IMG/VR virus record: IMGVR_UViG_3300035156_000356
Span: 1 to 43,689 of that record
Source of the DNA: a virus
Strand: one strand, 5' to 3'
Length of the DNA stretch: 43,689 nt
Shown: piece by piece, positions 7,570 through 13,640 of the stretch
Position numbering within the stretch: position 1 is the stretch's first letter
Layout: each line of letters starts with the position of its first letter
Position numbers and translations under genes: made by a program
Notes under the pieces: model-generated
The model's database searches: none
Seen by the model: the letters and a program-made list of their open reading frames with translations, nothing else
Told to the model about the DNA's origin: nothing

Positions 7570-8400
7570 ATGGGCACCAAGAGCAAATTCTTCCGCGCCT
7601 TTGTCGAAGGCAATACGATCAGCGACGGCCGGAAGATCACGGCGGACATGATCGACCAGATCGTCGAGACCTTCAACGCGGAGACCTATTCGCCGCGCAT
7701 CAACATCGAACATATCGCCGGCTACAGCCCCGAACCCCCGTTCAACGGTTATGGCACCGTTACCGCGGTCAAGGCGCAGACCGACGACATCACGATCGCC
7801 GGCAAGGTCGAGAAGCGCCGCGCGCTCTACATGCAGGTCGACGGCAACGCGCAGCTGGTGAAGCTCGCCAAGGAAGACCAGAAGCCGTTCCCGTCGGTCG
7901 AGCTGACCGACAGCTATGCCGGCTGCGGCAAGGTCGGCGTCGTCGGCCTGGCGTTCACCGATACGCCGGCCAGCATCGCCACCCAGCCACTCAACTTCTC
8001 GCGCAGCGGCCCCGGGACCGTCTTCGGCCTGGCGGACGAAGCCGTGGCGATCGAGTTCGAGGCGGCGCAGATCGAGCCCGCCGGTCTCGCGGCGACCGTA
8101 TCCGCCGCGGTCGCCGCCACCTTCGCCCGGCTCGGGTTCAAGCCGACCGAACCGAAGCCCGAACCCGTCGTGACCCCGCCCGCGCCCGCCAACGACAATG
8201 CCGCGCTCTACACCGCCATGAGCGAGGCCGTGTCCGCCGGTGTCGCCGCCGCGACCGGCCCGATCACCGCCCAGGTGACGAAGCTTGCCGCCGACTTCGC
8301 GGTGCTGACCGGCAAGCTCGACAAGACCGAGCTACCTGGCTTCAGCCGCCAACCGGCCACCGGCGCGGCCGCCGACGCGCAGTACGCGACCGACTGCTGA
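7570..8400 (+). CDS. O: capsid scaffolding protein with maturation protease (P2 gpO family)
   Basis: The protein acts as prohead protease and internal scaffold. With the ATG at 7570 as residue 1, the expected catalytic residues fall at D19 (SDGR), H48 (NIEHIAG) and S109 (PFPSVEL). This nearly coincides with the P2 O triad and fixes the start; the upstream ATG at 7528 adds 14 unsupported residues. The N-terminal SKFFRAFVEGNT matches the family. After residue 150 the chain is Ala/Pro-rich, then forms the helical scaffold part. The 276 residues fit the family. It is the first gene of the rightward late operon. Confidence 0.95.
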   Translation: MGTKSKFFRAFVEGNTISDGRKITADMIDQIVETFNAETYSPRINIEHIAGYSPEPPFNGYGTVTAVKAQTDDITIAGKVEKRRALYMQVDGNAQLVKLAKEDQKPFPSVELTDSYAGCGKVGVVGLAFTDTPASIATQPLNFSRSGPGTVFGLADEAVAIEFEAAQIEPAGLAATVSAAVAATFARLGFKPTEPKPEPVVTPPAPANDNAALYTAMSEAVSAGVAAATGPITAQVTKLAADFAVLTGKLDKTELPGFSRQPATGAAADAQYATDC

Positions 8401-8459
8401 TCCGCCCGCCGCCCCCGCCGACCCCGCCCCCGATTATCGTCCAGCCATAGGACCCCACC

Positions 8460-9512
8460 ATGCAGAACAACACCCGCGTCCTCTTCAACGCGTATATTGG
8501 GCAGGTCGCCCAGCTGAACGGGCTGGACTTCAGCTTCACGGCCGTCCCCGGCGAGATCCGCCAGTTCGCGGTCTCGGCCGTCATCGAACAGAAGTTGCAG
8601 GCCAAGCTGGCGTTGACCAGCGACTTCATGTCGCGGATCAACGTGATCCCGGTGCCGGCCCAGCAGGGCGCGCGTGTCGGGGTCGGCATCAACCGTTCGC
8701 TCGCCAGCCGCACGAACCGCGCCGCGGGCAACCGCCGGACGCCGACCGATCCGACCGGCAGCGACGCGATCGACCAGTATTTCTGCAAGAAGACCGACTA
8801 TGATTACGCGTGGAGCTACGGCCTGCTCGACGCCTGGGTGCATCGTCCGGAATTCCAACAGCTCTGCCGTGACGCCGTCATCATCCAGAAGGCGGCCGAC
8901 GTTATCACGATCGGGTTCAACGGCGTGAACGCCGCGGTGCAGACCGACCGCACCGCCTATCCGCTGCTCCAGGACGTAAACTGGGGCTGGCTCTACAAGA
9001 TGCGGACCTATGCCGGCGCGCGCGTCATGACGCACGGCACCAAGGACAATCTCAAGGTCTACGTGTCGGACACCGGCAACGCCGACTATGTGAACCTCGA
9101 TGCGCTGGTGTTCGACGCCATCCACAACCTGCTCGCCGACCAGTTTCGGACCGCGACCGACCTGGTCGTGATCGTCGGCAGCGACCTGGTCCAGGACAAG
9201 TATTTCAAGATCATCTCAGCGGCAGGCGACAAGGCGACCGAACAGGTGGCGCGCGACATCATCATGTCGAGCCGCCAGCTGGGCGGAAAGCCGACCATGC
9301 AGGTGCCGTTTTTCCCCGCCAACGCCATCATGATCACGAGCCTCAAGAACCTGTCCTATTATTGGCAGATGGGTTCGGCGCGCCGCCACGTGAAGGAAGA
9401 GCCCGCGCTCGACCAGATCGAGAACTATGAAAGCATCAACGACGCCTTCATGGTCGAGGAATACGGCAAGGCCTGCCTGATCGAGAACATCCAGCTGTCG
9501 CCGAAGCTCTAG
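8460..9512 (+). CDS. N: major capsid protein (P2 gpN family)
   Basis: The 350-residue product forms the icosahedral shell, with an HK97-type fold known for the family. It begins with the family signature NTRVLFNAYIGQVAQLNGL. Typical internal segments include INVIPVPAQQGARVGVGINRSLASRTNR, a Tyr/Trp-rich DQYFCKKTDYDYAWSYGLLDAW, and LSYYWQMGSARRHVKEEPALDQIENYESINDAFMVEEYGKACLIEN at the end. It lies between O and M exactly as in P2. In P2 the N-terminal arm is cut by O; the same is expected here. Confidence 0.96.
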   Translation: MQNNTRVLFNAYIGQVAQLNGLDFSFTAVPGEIRQFAVSAVIEQKLQAKLALTSDFMSRINVIPVPAQQGARVGVGINRSLASRTNRAAGNRRTPTDPTGSDAIDQYFCKKTDYDYAWSYGLLDAWVHRPEFQQLCRDAVIIQKAADVITIGFNGVNAAVQTDRTAYPLLQDVNWGWLYKMRTYAGARVMTHGTKDNLKVYVSDTGNADYVNLDALVFDAIHNLLADQFRTATDLVVIVGSDLVQDKYFKIISAAGDKATEQVARDIIMSSRQLGGKPTMQVPFFPANAIMITSLKNLSYYWQMGSARRHVKEEPALDQIENYESINDAFMVEEYGKACLIENIQLSPKL

Positions 9513-9558
9513 TCCGCTTCGCCGATCCAGCCCGCCCCCTCGTTCCAGGACCGATCCC

Positions 9559-10488
9559 ATGAGCCCAGCCCGTCACCATCGTGAACGCCTCGCCGCGCTG
9601 GCGGCAAGCGGCGACTTGGTCGTGGTCGGCGTCGATCTGGCCGAGAAGCCGGACATGACGGCCGTCGTCATCATCGACGGACATTCGCCCGCGCGCCTGC
9701 ACCAGGTGCTGCACGCCGCGGGCGAGGCCGTCGACCTGTCGGAAACCAGCGAGGGCGATCCGCTGGCACGCCCGCCGGCGAACGGGGTCGAGGCGCAGAT
9801 GCGCCTTCGCCTGCGCCACGATCTGCGCCGCCTGAAGGACGTCGCCTCGATCGAGCGCCGCGCGGAGATCAAGCGCGACGAACTGCTGCCGGAATATGCG
9901 GCCTGGGTCGACGGGATCCTGGCCGCCTCCGAAGATGCCGATCATGCGGTCGGCGGAGAGATCCTGCCGACCGTCATGATCTGGCGGATCGATGCCGGCG
10001 ACTATGCCGGCGCGCTCCCTCTCGCCGCCTATGTTCTGCGCCACGATATCCCGCTGCCCGTGCGCTACAATCGGTCGGCGCCGGCGCTGATCGCGGAGGA
10101 GATGGCGGAGGCAGCCTTGAAGGCGCAGGCGGCCGACCAACCCTTCTCGCTCGAGATCCTGGAAGAGGTCGACGCACTCACCGCGCATGCCGACATGCAC
10201 GACGAAATCCGCGCCAAGCTGATGAAGGCGATCGGCGTCGAGCTGATCCGCCAAGCCGACGATCTCGACGCGGCCGGCCCCGAATATCGTGGGCTCACCG
10301 AACGGGCGCTGGCGCCGCTTCGCCGCGCGCAGGCGCTCCACGATCGCAGCGGCGTAAAGGGCCATATCAAGCGGCTGGAGAAGCTGCTGTTGGCGCCCCC
10401 GGTCGCGCCCGAAGCCCCGCCCGCTACCGACGTCACGCCGCCGGCGCCCCCGGCCGACACCGAACAATCCGGCCCACCGGCCGCCTAA
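9559..10488 (+). CDS. M: terminase small subunit/endonuclease (P2 gpM family) with an N-terminal insertion
   Basis: The C-terminal two thirds match P2 M: KRDELLPEYAAWVDGIL, TVMIWRIDAGDYAGALPLAAYVLRHDI, a tract of acidic helices, and SGVKGHIKRLEKLL. The protein has 309 residues, against 247 in P2. The extra length includes a Pro/Ala-rich tail and about 55 residues inserted after the first helix. The insertion starts VVVGVDLAEKPDMTAVVII (residues 21-39), a beta hairpin with the GVDxA...D-x-T pattern of RNase H-fold nucleases. It binds the packaging site with P. The insertion is unusual and is discussed as a finding. Confidence 0.9.
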   Translation: MSPARHHRERLAALAASGDLVVVGVDLAEKPDMTAVVIIDGHSPARLHQVLHAAGEAVDLSETSEGDPLARPPANGVEAQMRLRLRHDLRRLKDVASIERRAEIKRDELLPEYAAWVDGILAASEDADHAVGGEILPTVMIWRIDAGDYAGALPLAAYVLRHDIPLPVRYNRSAPALIAEEMAEAALKAQAADQPFSLEILEEVDALTAHADMHDEIRAKLMKAIGVELIRQADDLDAAGPEYRGLTERALAPLRRAQALHDRSGVKGHIKRLEKLLLAPPVAPEAPPATDVTPPAPPADTEQSGPPAA

Positions 10489-10603
10489 CCAGCTCGCCCC
10501 CCGGCGCTCGGGGACGGATCGCACGACGCGGGAGGAGCCCTTCGGGGCTTGAGGGCCGCGGCACGTCCCGATCCCCACCCCCGTAACTACCAAGGATCGC
10601 ACC

Positions 10604-10816
10604 ATGACGTTCGTCGCCGCCGCCCTGCTGATGCTGTTCATGGCGCTGGCCGCCGTGCAGATCGTCGCCAGCGCTGCCTTGGCCTGCGCGGACCATCCGG
10701 ACATCCCCGCCGATCGCCGCCTGATCCTGCTCTTGTCGATGATCTTCTACATCACGGTCGGGCTCGGCCTGTTCGTGCTGGCCGGTGACCGCTTCGCCCG
10801 GCTGATGCTCGCATGA
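10604..10816 (+). CDS. small two-helix membrane protein
   Basis: The 70-residue product has two hydrophobic segments (AALLMLFMALAAVQIVASAALA and LILLLSMIFYITVGLGLFVLA) joined by a short polar loop (CADHPDIPADRR). The stop overlaps the start of L (ATGA). Its position inside the head operon, ahead of the separate holin gene, suggests a lysis-timing or membrane function, for example an antiholin. I do not recognise a family, and the role is inferred only from topology and place. Confidence 0.65.
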   Translation: MTFVAAALLMLFMALAAVQIVASAALACADHPDIPADRRLILLLSMIFYITVGLGLFVLAGDRFARLMLA

Positions 10817-11316
10817 GCGGGTTCGTCTACAGCGGCGGATCGGACGATTGCGGGACGTCCGTCATTCCACCCGCCGTTCCGATGATCGACGCGCCGATCG
10901 TCAATGACGGCTGGTTGCCGGACATCGACCTGGCACGGCTGCGCCGCGAGATCCGCGTGCGCGAGTCCGTCACCCCGGAGCGGCTGCGATCGGCGGCGGT
11001 CGGCGCGGTGCTGACCGTCAGCAACGACCTGGTCGAATGGCAGGCCGCGCGCCAAGCCGAAGGCCACGCCACGCTCGCCGCCATCCCCGCGCCGCGTCTC
11101 GACGGCCAGAGCCGCAACACCATCCTCTACATCCGCGCCGTCGCCTGTTTCGCCAAGGCCGAGCTGGTCGAGCGCTACCGCGACATCGACACCACCGCCG
11201 CCGGCGACCGCAAGGCCGACGCGCTCGATCAGACGCCCGACGATCTCCGCCGCGACGGCCGCCACGCCATCCGCGATCTGCTCGGCCGCGACCGCACCAC
11301 GGTCGATCTGATCTGA
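10813..11316 (+). CDS. L: head completion/stabilisation protein (P2 gpL family)
   Basis: L stabilises the filled head and prepares it for the tail. The 167-residue protein aligns by eye with P2 L: INDGWLPDID-like region (VNDGWLPDIDLARLRREIRV), VTPERLRSAAVGAVLTVSNDL, the ERYRDIDTTAAGDRKADALDQT block that matches ERYRGVDASAKGDKKADSIDST of P2, and a final IRDLLGRDRTTVDLI. It overlaps the genes on both sides by a few bases, typical of the tightly packed P2 head operon. Confidence 0.93.
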   Translation: MSGFVYSGGSDDCGTSVIPPAVPMIDAPIVNDGWLPDIDLARLRREIRVRESVTPERLRSAAVGAVLTVSNDLVEWQAARQAEGHATLAAIPAPRLDGQSRNTILYIRAVACFAKAELVERYRDIDTTAAGDRKADALDQTPDDLRRDGRHAIRDLLGRDRTTVDLI

Positions 11317-11531
11317 TGGCCGACGATATCCTCCACGCGCGCCAGGGCGACACGCTCGACGAACTCGCCTGGCGCGAACGCGGCCTCGGCCCGGCCGATC
11401 TCCCCGCGCTGTTGGATGCGAACGCCGGGGTGGCCGGGCTGGGCGCGGTGCTGCCGATCGGCACCGCCATCCGCGTGCCGCTCTCCGCTCCGACCACCGC
11501 GACCCGCGCCGTCGTCAATCTCTGGGACTGA
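11316..11531 (+). CDS. X: tail protein X (LysM-like, P2 gpX family)
   Basis: The 71-residue protein has a LysM-like fold: it starts HARQGDTLDELAWRERG and ends with the family pattern PIGTAIRVPLSAP...VNLWD. The ATG overlaps the L stop (TGATG). In P2 X is needed for tail assembly and follows L directly, as here. It probably locates to the tail's distal part and could bind peptidoglycan. Confidence 0.9.
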   Translation: MADDILHARQGDTLDELAWRERGLGPADLPALLDANAGVAGLGAVLPIGTAIRVPLSAPTTATRAVVNLWD

Positions 11532-11535
11532 TCGC

Positions 11536-11880
11536 ATGGCCACCCCCTTCCTCGATCTCGCCGATGCCGCCAAGGCGGCCTGCTCGGCGCTCGCCCCGGC
11601 CGCGCTCGGCTCGCTGGTGGCGCAGCTCTATGAGCGCGGCATGGACTGGCGCGACCGGCTGATCGCCTATGTCGTCGGCATCCTGGTCTCCTATTATGTC
11701 ACGCTCGGCCTGACATCGTGGTTCCATTTCGATCAGTTCGTCAGTCAGGCGGTCGGCTTCGTGCTGGCCATGATCGCCTACAAGGCTGCGCCAAAGTTCG
11801 CCGCCGCGCTGATCGACATGATCGCCTCCCTTCCCACCGTGGTGCGCGACTGGATCGCGCGGAAGAAGGACGCCGCCTGA
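11536..11880 (+). CDS. holin-type membrane protein
   Basis: The 114-residue protein starts with an amphipathic stretch and has two likely transmembrane helices (LIAYVVGILVSYYVTLGLTSW and FVSQAVGFVLAMIAYKAA), followed by a third weaker amphipathic helix and a basic C-terminus (RDWIARKKDAA). Its position between X and the amidase is where P2-like phages keep the holin. It would form the inner-membrane lesion that releases or triggers the endolysin. The start at 11536 follows the X stop by 4 bp. Confidence 0.8.
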   Translation: MATPFLDLADAAKAACSALAPAALGSLVAQLYERGMDWRDRLIAYVVGILVSYYVTLGLTSWFHFDQFVSQAVGFVLAMIAYKAAPKFAAALIDMIASLPTVVRDWIARKKDAA

Positions 11881-12356
11881 TGTCCGTCGCATGGATGAAC
11901 CCGAACGCCATCACCGCCATCACGATCCACTGCGCCGCGACCCCGCGCGGCCGCAACGTGAAGGCGGCGACCATCTCTAAATGGGATACCGCCAAGTTCG
12001 GCCAGGCCAGCTATCATTATGTGATCGAGCTGGACGGCAACGTCGTGCAGACGCTGCGCCACGACCAGCGCGGCGCGCACGTCGGTGGCAAGAACAGCGG
12101 CAATATCGGCATTTGCTATGTGGGCGGTGTCGAGGCGGATGCGAAGACGGCCGCTGACACGCGGACCGCCCCCCAGCGCGAGTCCATGGCGCTGCTGTTG
12201 CAGGCGCTGCGCGTTCAGTTCCCCAAGGCGAAGATCCTCGGCCATCGCGACTGGTCGCCCGACGTCAACGCCAACGGACGCATCGACAAGTTCGAATGGC
12301 TGAAGAACTGCCCGTGCTTCGAGGTCGCCGACCTGGTCAAGGAACTGGCGCTGTGA
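11880..12356 (+). CDS. endolysin: N-acetylmuramoyl-L-alanine amidase (Amidase_2/T7 lysozyme type)
   Basis: This zinc amidase cleaves the bond between muramic acid and L-alanine in peptidoglycan at the end of infection. The 158-residue protein carries the zinc ligands H17 (ITIHCAATP), H122 (LGHRDWSPD) and a cysteine at C144 or C146 (NCPCFEV). Y45-H46 lies in the SYHYVIELDG strand, which is common to the family. It has no signal peptide, so export needs the holin. The ATG overlaps the holin stop by one base (TGATG), and the stop overlaps the next gene (GTGA). Confidence 0.95.
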   Translation: MSVAWMNPNAITAITIHCAATPRGRNVKAATISKWDTAKFGQASYHYVIELDGNVVQTLRHDQRGAHVGGKNSGNIGICYVGGVEADAKTAADTRTAPQRESMALLLQALRVQFPKAKILGHRDWSPDVNANGRIDKFEWLKNCPCFEVADLVKELAL

Positions 12357-12865
12357 TCGTCGCCACCGCCAAATGGGCGTGGGGCCTGGTCGCCGGCCAA
12401 GGCCGCTGGCTGCTGCTGCTAGCGGTCGCCGCCGCCGCTGCCACGCTCTACGCCTGGGGGGCACATGTCCGAGCCGAACGCGACGGCCTGATCGCCTGGG
12501 CGGATCGCACCTGCGCGGCCACCGCCGTCCCCTTCGCCGCCAGCGCCGTCGATCCGGCGACGCCGGTCGGCACGGTGCTGGTCTATCCGCGCGGCACCCG
12601 TTGCGAGGCCGAGATCCGCGCGCTCGTCGCCTTCCGCCACGACGCCGCCATATCCACGGCGCGGCTGCTCGCCGACGCCATCGCCGAACAGGACGCCAAG
12701 CGCACCCGCGACGTCGCCACGGCCGCCCGCGCCGCCCGCGATGCGCGCGCCGCCGCCACCATCATGGAGAATGCCAATGCCAAGGTCGGTCCGGACGATC
12801 GCGTCGGTCGCGATTGGTTCGATGCTCTCAATCGCACTGCCGGGCTGCGCGATGCAGCCCGCTAG
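12353..12865 (+). CDS. Rz-like inner-membrane spanin
   Basis: The GTG at 12353 overlaps the amidase stop. The 170-residue product has one N-terminal transmembrane helix (GRWLLLLAVAAAAATLYAWG), followed by a periplasmic part rich in Ala and Arg with a long predicted coiled coil (SSTARLLADAIAEQDAKRTRDVATAARAARDA region). This is the build of an i-spanin, which together with Rz1 disrupts the outer membrane. The region includes a Cys-containing loop (DRTCAATAV and GTRCEAE). Assignment rests on topology and gene order rather than sequence similarity. Confidence 0.78.
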   Translation: MIVATAKWAWGLVAGQGRWLLLLAVAAAAATLYAWGAHVRAERDGLIAWADRTCAATAVPFAASAVDPATPVGTVLVYPRGTRCEAEIRALVAFRHDAAISTARLLADAIAEQDAKRTRDVATAARAARDARAAATIMENANAKVGPDDRVGRDWFDALNRTAGLRDAAR

Positions 12866-13094
12866 GCCCGCCGCCCCGAGCGCGGTCGCGGTCGCCACGC
12901 CGACCCGCCCGCCGGCCGAGCTGCTCGCCTGCCCGGTCGCACCCGAGGGTTTCCCGCGCGATGCGGAGGCGACCATGCCGCCGGCCGTCCGCTTCGCAGC
13001 GATCCGGCTGGCCACCGCCTATGCCGCGCTCGCCCGCCAGCTCGGCCGCCTGATCGACTGGAACGATCCCGCCTCCTGTCCGGAGGCCAGATGA
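12771..13094 (+). CDS. Rz1-like outer-membrane lipoprotein (o-spanin), nested start in Rz
   Basis: This frame starts inside Rz (ATG at 12771 or 12777) and runs past its end, which is the classic overlapping Rz/Rz1 arrangement. The N-terminus is a lipoprotein signal peptide: basic MPRSVRT, a hydrophobic core and the lipobox LPGC. Mature Rz1-like protein is Pro/Ala-rich at first (MQPARPAAPSAV), as is typical for Rz1, then gains a helical part ending ARQLGRLIDWNDPASC. The product has 107 residues, longer than lambda Rz1. Confidence 0.82.
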   Translation: MPMPRSVRTIASVAIGSMLSIALPGCAMQPARPAAPSAVAVATPTRPPAELLACPVAPEGFPRDAEATMPPAVRFAAIRLATAYAALARQLGRLIDWNDPASCPEAR

Positions 13095-13636
13095 TGGACC
13101 TGTTCGCGATCATCGGTCAGCTGCTCGTCGGCTGGCTCATCGCCGATCTGCTCGGCGGCATCGTCCACTGGTGGGAGGATCGGCTCGGCCGCGAGGACTG
13201 GCCGTGGCTCGGCCGCACCGTGATCGCGCCGAATCGCCGCCATCACCGTGATCCGGTGGCTTTCCTGGCCGGGTCGCTGCTGACCCGCAACCTGTCGACC
13301 TGGATCACGGCGGCGATCGGCGCCGCGCTCTGGCTGCTGCTGCTCGGTCCGTCCGTCGTGCTGCTGGCGGCGGCGATCGGCGCGGCGCTATCGTCGACCG
13401 TGCATGGCTGGACGCATGCGCCCGCCCACGCGCCGCGCCTGGCGCGCGTGCTGCAGCAGATCGGCATCCTCCAGTCGCCCGCCCATCATGCCGGCCACCA
13501 TCGCCCCCCGTCCGACCGGCGCTACTGCGTCCTGACCGACTGGCTCAACCCCGCGCTCGATGCGCTCGGCGCCTGGTCGCGGCTGGAAACGCTGCTCGGC
13601 CGCGCCGGCGTCACCCTCTCTCCCGCGAAAGACTGA
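13091..13636 (+). CDS. CarF/PEDS1 (TMEM189)-type lipid desaturase
   Basis: This 181-residue membrane enzyme belongs to the lipid-desaturase family of plasmanylethanolamine desaturases (CarF in Myxococcus, PEDS1 in animals). These introduce the vinyl-ether bond of plasmalogens. The histidine pattern is complete: H26-W-W-E-D30, H51-H52-R-D-P, H105/H109 and H132-H133-x2-H136-H137. It is followed by RYCVLTDWLNPALDALGAWSRLE, which corresponds to the family's YFCITTGWLNYPLE-x3-FWRRLE. Hydrophobic helices lie at about 5-24, 70-90 and 88-105. The ATG overlaps the Rz1 stop, placing the gene in the late lysis operon. It is shorter than CarF of Myxococcus, and the actual substrate is unknown. Confidence 0.85.
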   Translation: MMDLFAIIGQLLVGWLIADLLGGIVHWWEDRLGREDWPWLGRTVIAPNRRHHRDPVAFLAGSLLTRNLSTWITAAIGAALWLLLLGPSVVLLAAAIGAALSSTVHGWTHAPAHAPRLARVLQQIGILQSPAHHAGHHRPPSDRRYCVLTDWLNPALDALGAWSRLETLLGRAGVTLSPAKD

Positions 13637-13640
13637 ACCC

